Assembly: GCA_044223895.1 (NCBI GenBank) | Contig: JBGALL010000019.1 | Location: 1-26,666, forward strand | DNA from: CAKZSU01 sp044223895 | Lineage (GTDB): Bacteria > Patescibacteriota > Microgenomatia > UBA10105 > UBA927 | DNA length: 26,666 nt | Direction of reading: 5' to 3' | Shown: positions 1 through 8,341 of the stretch, one piece after another | Position numbering within the stretch: the first letter of the stretch is position 1 | How the letters are laid out: each line of letters starts with the position of its first letter | Notes under the pieces: generated by a model | Told to the model about the DNA's origin: nothing | What the model saw: only the letters and a program-made list of their open reading frames with translations | The model's database searches: none | Translations under genes and position numbers: made by a program

Positions 1-468
1 TCCCGTAGCGGCTTCGCCAGCATAAACACGTAAAAAATAAGCTGCAGTGATCATAAGAATATCAATGACACTTATATGTTTGAAGTAGAGTGAGTAGGTG
101 TATTCCAAAATTGAAAAAAGAGCTGCCATAACAAAAAATGTTTTGCCTACCGTTAAACTTATACTCAGCCCTAATATCAAAAATACCAGTGAACTTATCC
201 ACGCGTATGGTATAGCTAATCTTCCACTGGCTATAGGGCGAAATTTTTTAAATGGATGTTTTTTGTCTCGTTCAACATCTAAAATGTCATTGAAAATATA
301 GTTTGAAGAAGCAAGAAAACAAAAGGTGAAAAAAGCTCCTAAACTTTGAACAATGGGGGTATATTCAAATAAATGACCCGAGAACAGAATAGTTGAGAAT
401 ATAGCTAAATTCTTTAACCATTGTCTTGGTCGTGCTGCTTTGAGAATTTCAAAACCCAGTTTACCCAT
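1..468 (-). CDS. UbiA-family prenyltransferase, decaprenyl-phosphate phosphoribosyltransferase-like (partial, cut by window edge)
   Basis: Integral membrane enzyme of the UbiA superfamily; 156 codons are visible and the C-terminus lies outside the window. The N-terminus has the ARPRQWLKN segment (residues 12-20) usual in DPPR synthases. The first Asp-rich motif follows: N60-D61-x2-D64-x3-D68, then HPFKKFRPIASG. The last visible residues (RVYAGEAATG) resemble the family's later conserved loop. By family knowledge it would transfer phosphoribose from PRPP to a polyprenyl phosphate at the membrane, making a lipid-linked sugar donor for GT-C enzymes such as the one at 1850-3184. I chose the ATG at 468 because a GGAGG Shine-Dalgarno lies about 10 nt upstream. 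This start is inside the preceding MraY-like gene, giving a 55-bp overlap. The UbiA family is clear; the DPPR subfamily is likely, and another UbiA substrate cannot be excluded. Confidence 0.8.
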   Translation of the reverse strand, partial: MGKLGFEILKAARPRQWLKNLAIFSTILFSGHLFEYTPIVQSLGAFFTFCFLASSNYIFNDILDVERDKKHPFKKFRPIASGRLAIPYAWISSLVFLILGLSISLTVGKTFFVMAALFSILEYTYSLYFKHISVIDILMITAAYFLRVYAGEAATG

Positions 469-1463
469 AAAAGAAAACCTCCAATTCCCACAGCCACGAA
501 AAGAAAAACGAATAATTTCTGTGTGCGTGTAATTGAAAGAGCAATCGCTCCCAGTATAGCTGACAGTAAATAGTAGCACAAGGCAATCATCCGTTTACTC
601 CAACCAAGGTCTAGTAAATAATGGTGAAGATGATTCCTGTCAGCCCATACCGGCGATTTTCCTTTACTAATTCTTCGGATCAGAATATAGATGGCATCAA
701 CCATGGGAACCCCCAATACCAGGAGGGCTGTTCCTACCTTAGCGTAGGAAAGAATGCCTAAAACAGCCAGAAGAAAACCAGCTAGCGTTTTTCCACCATA
801 TCCAGGCATTATTTTTTGAGGGAAAAAATTCCAAGGAAGAAATCCTAAAAATGCACCAGCAACAATGAACGATAAAATCGTTACCGGAAACTGTTGAGGA
901 TCTGGAATACTATAGCGAAGAGAAAGTATTCCAAGCACAAAAGCAGCTATCGATACGACTCCTGGTAATTGCCCATCAACACCAGCAGACCACCCAACAA
1001 TATTCATGGTCCAATAAATCCATGCAAAAGACACAACAAATGATAATAGTTGAAGTGACGTTTGAGAAAATAAAATGACACCATCTTCAAACGGATTAGT
1101 AATAAAAGGGATACGTACCCCTGCAGCAATAATTAAAATTGCAGCTACAGCATTAGTTATGAGTCTAATATAGGGATGAACGTCCTTTCTATCATCAAGT
1201 ACACCTACAATTACTAACAAAATTGAACTCAATAGTATAGCTATATATGGTACAGACATTGGTAACAAAAAAAGAAATGGAACGAGTATCCCTACTAAGA
1301 TGGATACCCCTCCTGCTCGGGGAATAGTTCCTGTATGAACTTGAGCAGGGTGGAATCTGGTTTTTTTATCATCAATTAATTTCCATTTATTAGCAAAGCG
1401 AATGACAACAGGAGTTGAAATAAGGGTAATAAGAAAAGCAACTAAAAAACCTATCAGTATCAT
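414..1463 (-). CDS. MraY/WecA-family glycosyl-1-phosphate transferase homolog with degenerate active-site motifs
   Basis: A 349-residue polytopic membrane protein. Family signatures are a cytoplasmic loop DDKKTRFHP...GTIPRAGGVS (31-54), the Mg-binding VGVLDDRKD (D90, D91), N154 and D163 in NIVGWSAGVDG, and the C-terminal WADRNHLHHYLL (274-284). The family normally transfers GlcNAc-1-P or MurNAc-pentapeptide-P from UDP-sugar to a polyprenyl phosphate. Two conserved sites differ here. The first Asp of the N-x2-N-x2-DGxDG motif is Ala160 and its second Asn is Gly157. The FMGDxGS motif reads IMPGYGGKT, with Tyr222 in place of the conserved Asp. The enzyme may therefore use another substrate or be catalytically altered. 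It overlaps the upstream 128-residue gene by 4 nt (ATGA), so the two are probably translationally coupled. Family placement is firm; activity is uncertain. Confidence 0.85.
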   Translation of the reverse strand: MILIGFLVAFLITLISTPVVIRFANKWKLIDDKKTRFHPAQVHTGTIPRAGGVSILVGILVPFLFLLPMSVPYIAILLSSILLVIVGVLDDRKDVHPYIRLITNAVAAILIIAAGVRIPFITNPFEDGVILFSQTSLQLLSFVVSFAWIYWTMNIVGWSAGVDGQLPGVVSIAAFVLGILSLRYSIPDPQQFPVTILSFIVAGAFLGFLPWNFFPQKIMPGYGGKTLAGFLLAVLGILSYAKVGTALLVLGVPMVDAIYILIRRISKGKSPVWADRNHLHHYLLDLGWSKRMIALCYYLLSAILGAIALSITRTQKLFVFLFVAVGIGGFLLWVNWVLKFSKQHDQDNG

Positions 1464-1846
1464 AAAACTAGTATTAATATTGTTCCAACAGTATAGGTAG
1501 CGAGAACGGTAACAATCAGGGAAAAAATAAGTAAGAGTTGGGAGAAAACTCTATATTGATGAGTTTCAAATGCGATACAAACGACAGTGACGAGATACCA
1601 AAAAAGACTACCTAACGGCAACAAAAATAAAAATATTGGTGTGGTTAACTGATCATCACCCCATGGACGTGAATAATACAAAGGTATCTGTGGGGGTAAT
1701 TGGGAAAAGTAAACAGTAATTACAATTGCCGTTCCTACTATAAGTATGAGAGGTAGGAAAAATATTATTCTAAAGGTGCGTTTTGTTAATAATGGTGTAA
1801 TACGCTTCTGAAATACATCAAAAATTTTTTTGGGACTATATTTCAT
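1460..1846 (-). CDS. Small membrane protein, hypothetical (about 3 TM)
   Basis: 128 residues with a basic N-terminus and three hydrophobic segments, at roughly 28-48, 70-92 and 99-126. Between the first two is SQLPPQIPLYYSRPWGDDQ, which resembles the 'LPxxIPxHfnxxG' loop of DUF1648-type membrane proteins; this is a resemblance only. It starts 3 nt after the stop of the GT-C gene and overlaps the MraY-like gene by 4 nt, so it is almost certainly co-transcribed with the surface-glycan genes. No function can be assigned; an accessory role for the neighbouring membrane glycosyltransferases is inference from position. Confidence 0.7.
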   Translation of the reverse strand: MKYSPKKIFDVFQKRITPLLTKRTFRIIFFLPLILIVGTAIVITVYFSQLPPQIPLYYSRPWGDDQLTTPIFLFLLPLGSLFWYLVTVVCIAFETHQYRVFSQLLLIFSLIVTVLATYTVGTILILVL

Positions 1847-1849
1847 AAG

Positions 1850-3184
1850 TTATTGAGTATGAGGAGCAGTCATTTCATAGCTAATAGTTAGTGGTAGATT
1901 AGGACTAATCATTACGGCTCTTTTGGGATATTGAGGCAATTCATAGGCCATTTGGGAATTCGAAAAGGCTGTTTCTCCAACATACCATGGAAAGGGGGTG
2001 TGGTTAGGATTATATAAATAAACATGATTTCTATCCTTGGTATAGTAGACTGTTTCAAAGTAAATCAATGGATCGGTGACAAACAATACATCATTAGCGC
2101 CACGTATGGCATTAGCTTCTTTAATAGTTCTTCGAATATCTAATTTGGCTTTTTTATCAGGTAGATACAAATTTACTGCTGCAATAAATATAAAAAATAA
2201 ACACATTACTACTTTTTGATGGAAAGGATTCTTCAAAGAATAAATAGCATACCCTATCAACATTACTTCAGAAATAGTTACATAAATTAAATATCTGTTT
2301 ACAAACATTGGTTTAAAAAACGATACTCCTATTACGAGAAATAGAGGTAATCCAACCATATACAACAAATAGTTAATTTCGCTTTTGTGCTCTTTATTTT
2401 TTAGAGCTATTACAAAAAGTCCAATGAATACTAGCGAAAGTACTGTGGTGGCTATCCATAACCCTCCAGGAGTACCATCATAACCAGTAAACATATTGCC
2501 TAATACAGAACGGATCAACTGAAAATCTACAGGAAAGTACCAGGCTGTTCTCATCTTTTTGGCTTCCTGATAAATTGGGATAAACCAAGGAGCGATACTA
2601 ATACCAGTGACAATTAGGCTTTGAATGTATTTATTCTTGATTACTAATGCCGGTATATGTAAAAACTTTTTTTTATCACTTGAAGTCACAAGGTAATATA
2701 CGAATTGGACAAAAGGAATAAAAATGGCGTAACTATGGGTATAAAAAGCCAGTATGTTCGCTAAAGCAGTTAATTTATAGTTTTTTTGACTATATGCGAA
2801 AAGAGATAGTGTAGAAAAAAACATTAGCCAACCATAGGCACGAACTTCAAACGCATAGTAAAGTAACATCGGATTGAAAAAAAAGAAAATGGGGAAAATC
2901 CAAGATAACCAATGAGTTCGAAAGCGTTTTTCTGCCCAAAGAATAACAACACACGTGGCCAAACTAAATCCTACTAAAGACAATGATCTGGCGGCAATTT
3001 CACTTTCCCCAAATATTTTTATCCAAAAATGCAGAAGTACATAATAAAAAGGTGGTTCAAAATTAAGACTTCCAATAAATCCTGATATTGGTTTTTCTGC
3101 TGTTAATATTGAAAACGCTTCATCACGCCAAAAACTTTGAACAAGATAAAGAAGTGGTGTATGTGTGAGGAGAAAATCAAACAT
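1850..3184 (-). CDS. GT-C family glycosyltransferase (PMT/ArnT-like, polyprenyl-phosphate-sugar dependent)
   Basis: 444 residues, many transmembrane helices. The N-terminal luminal loop carries the acidic pair of GT-C enzymes in SFWRDEAFS (D21, E22), followed by LNFEPPFYYVLLHFWIKIFG, the 'xPPlyy.ll' segment of the PMT/ArnT/GT83 group. Known members transfer a sugar from a polyprenyl-phosphate donor to an acceptor on the outer face of the membrane. The start is fixed by an in-frame stop just upstream of the ATG at 3184. The usual first helix before the DE motif is unusually short here, about 16 residues. It sits between a GT2 and the MraY-like and UbiA-like genes, which fits use of a lipid-linked sugar made by this operon. 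The acceptor (protein or glycan) is unknown. Confidence 0.8.
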   Translation of the reverse strand: MFDFLLTHTPLLYLVQSFWRDEAFSILTAEKPISGFIGSLNFEPPFYYVLLHFWIKIFGESEIAARSLSLVGFSLATCVVILWAEKRFRTHWLSWIFPIFFFFNPMLLYYAFEVRAYGWLMFFSTLSLFAYSQKNYKLTALANILAFYTHSYAIFIPFVQFVYYLVTSSDKKKFLHIPALVIKNKYIQSLIVTGISIAPWFIPIYQEAKKMRTAWYFPVDFQLIRSVLGNMFTGYDGTPGGLWIATTVLSLVFIGLFVIALKNKEHKSEINYLLYMVGLPLFLVIGVSFFKPMFVNRYLIYVTISEVMLIGYAIYSLKNPFHQKVVMCLFFIFIAAVNLYLPDKKAKLDIRRTIKEANAIRGANDVLFVTDPLIYFETVYYTKDRNHVYLYNPNHTPFPWYVGETAFSNSQMAYELPQYPKRAVMISPNLPLTISYEMTAPHTQ

Positions 3185-3193
3185 GGTACCTTA

Positions 3194-4675
3194 TTATACC
3201 TTTTCAGTGACTCTATATTCCAATCGTTTCCCTAGTAACAGCCTAGTATGAGCATCTAGCCCGGGAAGTGCTGAAAGAAAGAATGCAATCACAGGTAGGG
3301 TGAACCATTGTAAATAGAGAAAGGGAAGTGTCCAGTTTTTTACATTTTCTGGTTTGGGCGGTTTTAATTTCCAATCTATATAAAAAACTACTAACAATAC
3401 GATGGTTGAAAGCGTGAGTATACTTGAGGAAGTTCTCGGCAAGGTAAACCCAAAAGATGTTCGCGCAAAACTAGAATTGACTAATGGGGGAATTGCACCT
3501 CCAATAGTTAATAAAAACCAATTCGCTGGCCAGAAAATATGATGCTCTAACAATAAGATAACTCTTTTCAAACGATCCATTAGAGGTATATCGTGGTGGA
3601 TAAACATTCCTCGGATTACAAACGGAATATCGGAAACTCCCCAAGCCCAACGTTTTGATTGCTCATATTGATTGATCATAGTCCTGAAAAAACCTCTGCT
3701 TTCAGCTGCATCTACTAGTATTGGCAGGAATATTGGTTCGGTATGAACCCCTTTCCCTTTTTCGAAATAAACTTTGTAGAACATATGATAATCTTCCGGA
3801 ATAACATCTACACTCCAAAAGTCGACTTCTTTAGCTGTTAACATCATCAACGTATAGGTAGAAAAATTTATAAGGCGGCTTGGTTGTGATAATGAAGCTA
3901 AGTTCCAGATACTATTCATAATATTTAAAAATCGATTCGGCAAAGGAATTCTCCAAATATTTGAGTAAAATAAAATAGCGCCCTGATAAAAAGATTTAAA
4001 TCGATCTGAATCTGTTAATACATGCTCTGAAACAGAAGAAAAATATTTTGGATGTATTAAAGCATCAGCATCGCAGGAAGTTACTGTAGTATATTCTAAA
4101 GGAATATGATGTTCTTCAAGATAGTGAAACGCTTCTTTAGCAGCGTGGGCCATATTTGCAGATTTACCAGCAACCTCACCTGTCTTAAGAATGTGTTTCG
4201 TAACTAAAAAGTGACCAAATATCTGTCCAAATTCTTTTTTGATTGTTTCCGCTGTTTCTGAGGCATCGGAATCTTTATCTTCTGTAGCCAAAACGATCAT
4301 AAGTCGTTTGTGAGGGAAATCTGATTTTGCTAGGTTTTCTATTGTTCGCTTTAATATATGAATTGGTTCTTTGTATTCGGGGATAATTATGATGTGGTAC
4401 ACCTCTTGGAAATGAGGATAATGTTCAATTTCCTTTAACCAATCGACTTTAACATGTGCTTGGAGAGTAATAAAAGAACGCACTGCACTAAAAGCTAATG
4501 AAAATGATTTATAGAACCAGTAAACATTAAAAGTAATTAATATATAACCTACAAATTCTGGACTTATGAAAGATAACCATAATGGCATAGTAATAATAAG
4601 CCAAGAAGTCAAAGGAATAAGAATTTCAATAAACCTTGTTGTTTTTTGAGGATATTTTTTAAAAAAATATTGCAT
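3194..4675 (-). CDS. Cellulose-synthase-like family 2 glycosyltransferase
   Basis: Membrane-embedded processive-type GT2. Counting from the upstream ATG at 4711, two TM helices lie at about 28-50 and 52-76. The GT-A domain then begins with the VYHIIIIPEYKEP strand, with SCDAD (D214, D216) as the metal-binding DxD and IPEDYHM (E306, D307) as the catalytic acidic pair. QSKRW (Q351, R354, W355) is the QxxRW box of processive enzymes, and C-terminal TM helices follow. The family polymerises or adds nucleotide-sugar units at the cytoplasmic face. I prefer the ATG at 4675 (MQYFFKK), 4 nt after the tatD stop; the ATG at 4711 would overlap tatD by 32 nt. Neither has a clear Shine-Dalgarno. The polysaccharide product is unknown. 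Confidence 0.85.
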   Translation of the reverse strand: MQYFFKKYPQKTTRFIEILIPLTSWLIITMPLWLSFISPEFVGYILITFNVYWFYKSFSLAFSAVRSFITLQAHVKVDWLKEIEHYPHFQEVYHIIIIPEYKEPIHILKRTIENLAKSDFPHKRLMIVLATEDKDSDASETAETIKKEFGQIFGHFLVTKHILKTGEVAGKSANMAHAAKEAFHYLEEHHIPLEYTTVTSCDADALIHPKYFSSVSEHVLTDSDRFKSFYQGAILFYSNIWRIPLPNRFLNIMNSIWNLASLSQPSRLINFSTYTLMMLTAKEVDFWSVDVIPEDYHMFYKVYFEKGKGVHTEPIFLPILVDAAESRGFFRTMINQYEQSKRWAWGVSDIPFVIRGMFIHHDIPLMDRLKRVILLLEHHIFWPANWFLLTIGGAIPPLVNSSFARTSFGFTLPRTSSSILTLSTIVLLVVFYIDWKLKPPKPENVKNWTLPFLYLQWFTLPVIAFFLSALPGLDAHTRLLLGKRLEYRVTEKV

Positions 4676-4679
4676 AAAT

Positions 4680-5450
4680 TTATTTCGACAGATGAAAGAG
4701 CTTATGTGCATTCTGAGTACTCTCTATGGCAACTGATTCAATGGTTACCTTTTGTTGTAAGGCGATTGTTTTCGCAATTAAGGGAATATATTTAGGCTCG
4801 TTTCTTGTTCCTCGATGGGGAATCGGTGTGAGGTATGGAGAATCTGTCTCTAATAAGACCGAAGACAAAGGGATCATAGTAGCGACCAATTGAAGTTGTT
4901 TGGAGAAAGTCACATTCCCATCTACCCCTAAATATAGGTTTCTCTTTGAGGCCATTCTGATCTCTTGTGGTCCACCTGAAAAGCAATGAATAACTCCCTT
5001 TGGCATTACAGATTGGTTATCTAAAATTTGAAAGAAATCATCAAATGCATCTCGACAGTGCATAATTAATGGAAGATCGTATTTTAAGGCTAACTTACAA
5101 TGCTCATCAAATAAACGCATTTGGTTAGTTTTCTTGCTGGTTGCATCTTCTCCTTTATATAAGTGGTAGTCCAGTCCGCATTCGCCTATGGCTACAACCT
5201 GATTATTAATCAATGATTCTATCTGGGTAAGATCAGGCAACTCCTGCGCCTCGTAAGGATGAAATCCAATTGCAGAAAAAATAACCCCTGGTTGGGTAGC
5301 CGATAATTTCAGTGAGAGGCGAGAAGAGAGAATATCAACTCCCGGAACGATAAATTGTTTGACCCCAGCTTTTTTCGCATTTCCGATAACCATGGCACGA
5401 TCTTCATCAAATTCTTGAAATGTCAGATGGCAGTGAGTGTCTATATACAT
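4680..5450 (-). CDS. tatD: TatD family metal-dependent deoxyribonuclease
   Basis: 256 residues, full length for TatD. The TIM-barrel amidohydrolase-like metal ligands are all visible: DTHCHL (H6, H8), IGECGLDYH (E90), IMHCRD (H131), VIHCFSGG (H155) and LLETDSPYL (D203). The C-terminal segment PIPHRGTRNEP (209-219) is the usual family ending. TatD proteins are 3'-5' DNases or RNases linked to DNA repair and turnover. The gene lies 23 nt downstream of metG; metG and tatD are frequently adjacent in bacterial genomes. No Shine-Dalgarno is visible before the ATG. Family certainty is very high; the cellular substrate is not shown by the sequence. Confidence 0.95.
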   Translation of the reverse strand: MYIDTHCHLTFQEFDEDRAMVIGNAKKAGVKQFIVPGVDILSSRLSLKLSATQPGVIFSAIGFHPYEAQELPDLTQIESLINNQVVAIGECGLDYHLYKGEDATSKKTNQMRLFDEHCKLALKYDLPLIMHCRDAFDDFFQILDNQSVMPKGVIHCFSGGPQEIRMASKRNLYLGVDGNVTFSKQLQLVATMIPLSSVLLETDSPYLTPIPHRGTRNEPKYIPLIAKTIALQQKVTIESVAIESTQNAHKLFHLSK

Positions 5451-5473
5451 TATTAATTTTCATTAAACTACAA

Positions 5474-6910
5474 CTATACTAATCTTGGAAATAGCGATTG
5501 TTGTGACGAGATGTGTGTTGAATTAAATTGTTTAGCTATTTTTTCGGCAGTAATTGGTAAAAATGGTTGAAGTAGAACAGCTATATTTCGGATTGTATCA
5601 ATAACAGGGGAAAGAGTCTTCTGACGATCTTCACCCTGTAGTTTCCAGGGTGTTGTTTCATTGATGTAACTGTCTTGTTTTCTAATTTCATCCCAAATAA
5701 ATTTTAAAGCGTCATGAAAACGAAATTCATCCATAGCTCTAGAAAACTCTGGAAATTTAGTAGAGGAATATATTGTATTAGTTTCTTCGATGGGATATTG
5801 AGCTCCTTCAGCTAATTTAGCAACGCGTGCGACCAAATTTCCTAATCCATTCGCAAGATCAGCGTTATATAGTTCCCTAAAACGTGTTTCTGAAAAGTCA
5901 CCGTCAGAAAATGCGGGGATTTCGCGGAGAAAATAGTATCGCAAAGAATCTGGTCCATATGTGTCAATCAGCGTTGTAGGATCAATCACATTTCCCAAAG
6001 TTTTTGACATTTTTTGTCCATTTACGGTGAAATATCCATGGACAAAAATTTTCTTTGGCAAAGCCAATTTTGCTGACAGTAAAAACGCTGGCCAATAAAC
6101 TGCATGAAATCGAGATATACCTTTGCCAATCACGTGAACATCAGCTGGCCACCAGGTTTGATATTTTTGCTGATCCCATCCAAATCCCACACCACTTTGA
6201 TAGATATTCAAAGCATCAAACCAAACATACATTCGTTGACTTGGGTCGGAAGGAACGGGGACGCCCCAATTACGGGCGCGTTCGTTTGAACGAGAAATAC
6301 TAATATCTTCTAAACCTTGTCTTACAAATTGTAACACTTCGTTTTTTCTAAACTCTGGAATAACCTGTATTTCATCAGTTTCTAGACGTCGTACAATTTC
6401 GTCTTGATATTTTGATAATTTAAAAAAATAATTTTCTTCATGAACCATTTGTAATGGTTTGCCAGGATGTTCATAGCATTCCCCATTTTCATTTAATTCA
6501 TCAGGTGTATAAAAAGCTTCGCAACCAAGACAATACAAACCCTCATACGATTTTTTATAAATATCACCATTGGCATCGCAGCGTTTCCAAAGTTCTTGAC
6601 TAGAAGCATGATGAACTGGATCAGAGCCCTTTTGAAAAATAGAGAAGCGTACTAGTAATTGGCGTGCAAGCTCAGCAAAACTTTCTGTATTTTGATCGAT
6701 GAACTGTTGTACTTGTTTTCCCGCTGTTTCTGCAGCCTGTACATTTTTTAGCGCGTTTTCGTCACCACCAGACAATAAACACACATCTTCACCTAGAAGC
6801 ATATGATAGCGGGCAATAGTGTCACCCTGGACAAATTCAAGTGCATGACCTACATGAGGTTTTGCGTTGACATATGGAATGGCGGTTGTTATATAAAATT
6901 TTTTATTCAT
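5474..6910 (-). CDS. metG: Methionyl-tRNA synthetase
   Basis: 478-residue class I synthetase that attaches methionine to tRNA-Met. The HIGH motif is PHVGHA (H19-H22), and the KMSKS loop is KMSKTLGNV (K300-V308). The inserted zinc knuckle has ligands C127, C130, C145 and H148 (CLGC...CYEH). The anticodon-binding alpha-helical domain fills the C-terminal third. There is no C-terminal tRNA-binding (EMAP-like) extension, so this is the short form. Two normally conserved stretches diverge: the usual TGTDEHG is SGGDENA (47-53) and GKDIxRFH is GKGISRFH. The start MNKKFYITTAIPYVNA is in the normal position for the family. It probably continues the transcript of the small membrane gene upstream, 37 nt away. 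Confidence 0.97.
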   Translation of the reverse strand: MNKKFYITTAIPYVNAKPHVGHALEFVQGDTIARYHMLLGEDVCLLSGGDENALKNVQAAETAGKQVQQFIDQNTESFAELARQLLVRFSIFQKGSDPVHHASSQELWKRCDANGDIYKKSYEGLYCLGCEAFYTPDELNENGECYEHPGKPLQMVHEENYFFKLSKYQDEIVRRLETDEIQVIPEFRKNEVLQFVRQGLEDISISRSNERARNWGVPVPSDPSQRMYVWFDALNIYQSGVGFGWDQQKYQTWWPADVHVIGKGISRFHAVYWPAFLLSAKLALPKKIFVHGYFTVNGQKMSKTLGNVIDPTTLIDTYGPDSLRYYFLREIPAFSDGDFSETRFRELYNADLANGLGNLVARVAKLAEGAQYPIEETNTIYSSTKFPEFSRAMDEFRFHDALKFIWDEIRKQDSYINETTPWKLQGEDRQKTLSPVIDTIRNIAVLLQPFLPITAEKIAKQFNSTHISSQQSLFPRLV

Positions 6911-6947
6911 GACATACCCAATGGAAACAAAAAGAGGCCTTTGTATT

Positions 6948-7283
6948 CTAACGATTTTTAAAGGCTAACTCAAGGCTCCCGAGGAGAGCTATGAGCAGAA
7001 TAATATAGAGAGGGTCATGAAGTTTTGCGGCTCTTAAAAGTAATAATACCCCTACCCCACTACTCCAGGCGAAGCAACGTCGCACATTTTTTATAAACGA
7101 AGCAAGTAAAAAAAAAGTTACACTTGATGCAAGAACAATACCTAAAAAAATGATACTCCCCTCTTTTGGGGGTATGGTGTTGAAAAACCAAGCTAGAAGA
7201 GAAATTCCAACTAAACCAGTTAAGAGAGAATTTAGACGAAAGGTTAGTAATTGTGAACGCCGATGCCATTGAGAGAATTCCAT
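6948..7283 (-). CDS. Small polytopic membrane protein, hypothetical
   Basis: Translated from the ATG at 7283, this is 111 residues with three to four hydrophobic helices and a basic N-terminus (MEFSQWHRRSQLLTFRLNS); the C-terminus is LAFKNR. The frame is open up to an ATG at 7322, but the ATG at 7283 has TATAGT exactly 6 nt upstream, which suggests a leaderless start there. It would be the first gene of the minus-strand operon running into metG. No family recognised. The longer start would add 13 residues and overlap the rmuC promoter. Confidence 0.6.
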   Translation of the reverse strand: MEFSQWHRRSQLLTFRLNSLLTGLVGISLLAWFFNTIPPKEGSIIFLGIVLASSVTFFLLASFIKNVRRCFAWSSGVGVLLLLRAAKLHDPLYIILLIALLGSLELAFKNR

Positions 7284-7289
7284 GTCAGT

Positions 7290-7295
7290 ACTATA
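7290..7295 (-). promoter_or_regulatory. -10 box (TATAGT) for the 6948-7283 gene
   Basis: TATAGT on the minus strand, separated from the ATG at 7283 by 6 nt. This predicts transcription starting at or within a base or two of the start codon. No good -35 box is seen. The same hexamer and spacing occur for the divergent rmuC gene 30 bp away. Confidence 0.4.
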
Positions 7296-7324
7296 CATCA
7301 TGTAAGGGGCAATAAATAACATGA

Positions 7325-7330
7325 TATAGT
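7325..7330 (+). promoter_or_regulatory. -10 box (TATAGT) for rmuC
   Basis: TATAGT lies 6 nt before the ATG at 7337, with no Shine-Dalgarno between them. It implies a leaderless rmuC mRNA and favours ATG 7337 over the GTG at 7331 as the start. No convincing -35 is visible. Confidence 0.45.
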
Positions 7331-7336
7331 GTGACT

Positions 7337-8341
7337 ATGCAACTAGATACCCTTATTCTCCTGCTAGGAATAATCATTGGTTTTAGCGTACTAGGATTTC
7401 TTATAACAAGGAAAAAATCAAATCAGGAAAATGAGGCAATGATTCAGTGGTTGAATAGTATGCAGAGATCTCTGGAGCATACCAATGCTTCTCTACAAGA
7501 AACATTACGTGGTACGACAGCTGAAACAAATAGAGTGCTTCTTACGAATACGAAACAACTAAACGAACGACTAGATACAGCTGCTACCGTAATTGGCGAG
7601 TTAAAAAAGAATTTAGGAGAAATGTCAGAAGTTGGCCGTGGGATACGCAGTTTACAAGAATTTTTACAGTCTCCTAAATTACGAGGCAATATAGGAGAAC
7701 AAGTACTAGCCGATATGATAGGGCAGACCTTTCCAAGACAATCATTTTTTTTGCAGTATGCTTTCCCATCCGGTGTGAAAGTAGATGCCGCTCTAAAGAC
7801 TGATGGCGGAATATTGCCTATAGATGCAAAATTTCCCATGGAAAATTTCCGTAAGATGCATACTGGAGAAGAAGAAAAATTGCGAAAATTAGCCGAAAGA
7901 GAATTTCTGTCTGACGTAAAAAAGCACATTTCTGATATAGCTCGGAAATATATTTTGCCTGACGATGGAACGCTGGATTTTGCTTTGATGTATATTCCCT
8001 CTGAATCTGTATATTACGAAATTGTAAACCGTGAAGAGTTAATGGAGTATGCTAGAAAAGTACGGGTGTATCCTGTATCTCCAAATACTCTGTATGCACA
8101 TTTGCAAGTGTTATTGCTAAGTTTTGAAGGAAAAGAATTAGAGAAAAAATCTCAGAGTGTTATGCGTTTGTTGAAAGGAATTGCAAATGACTTCGATAAA
8201 TTTCAAGAACAATATGGAACAATGTCGAGGCATGTCACTAATGCGTACAATAGTACAACGACCTTAGGAGGCATGCTAAATCAGTTGGGACAAAAAGTTG
8301 GACAAACGAAGTTACTTAGTCAAGAAAACGATCATGAATGA
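7337..8341 (+). CDS. rmuC: RmuC family DNA recombination-limiting protein
   Basis: About 334 residues, shorter than E. coli RmuC (about 475). The N-terminus is a membrane helix (LDTLILLLGIIIGFSVLGFL), followed by a coiled-coil-like stretch of about 80 residues. The RmuC nuclease-like domain follows: SPKLRGNIGEQVLADMIGQ, then FPSGVKVDAALKTDGG, LPIDAKFPMENF and LDFALMYIPSESVYYEI. These are the hallmark blocks of the family, which has a PD-(D/E)XK-like core. RmuC restrains inversions and rearrangements at short inverted repeats. It begins a plus-strand unit with the next gene overlapping its stop by 8 nt. The tail after the domain is short. GTG at 7331 is the alternative start. Confidence 0.93.
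   Translation: MQLDTLILLLGIIIGFSVLGFLITRKKSNQENEAMIQWLNSMQRSLEHTNASLQETLRGTTAETNRVLLTNTKQLNERLDTAATVIGELKKNLGEMSEVGRGIRSLQEFLQSPKLRGNIGEQVLADMIGQTFPRQSFFLQYAFPSGVKVDAALKTDGGILPIDAKFPMENFRKMHTGEEEKLRKLAEREFLSDVKKHISDIARKYILPDDGTLDFALMYIPSESVYYEIVNREELMEYARKVRVYPVSPNTLYAHLQVLLLSFEGKELEKKSQSVMRLLKGIANDFDKFQEQYGTMSRHVTNAYNSTTTLGGMLNQLGQKVGQTKLLSQENDHE

Noticed and set aside
98..301. Plus-strand 67-residue ORF at the left edge
   Set aside because: It is antisense to the UbiA-like gene, whose minus-strand frame is open from 468 to the window edge and has clear family motifs.
6055..6303. Plus-strand ORFs inside metG, and similar ORFs inside rmuC, tatD and the cupin gene
   Set aside because: They are antisense or out-of-frame shadows of strongly conserved genes, with no family features of their own.
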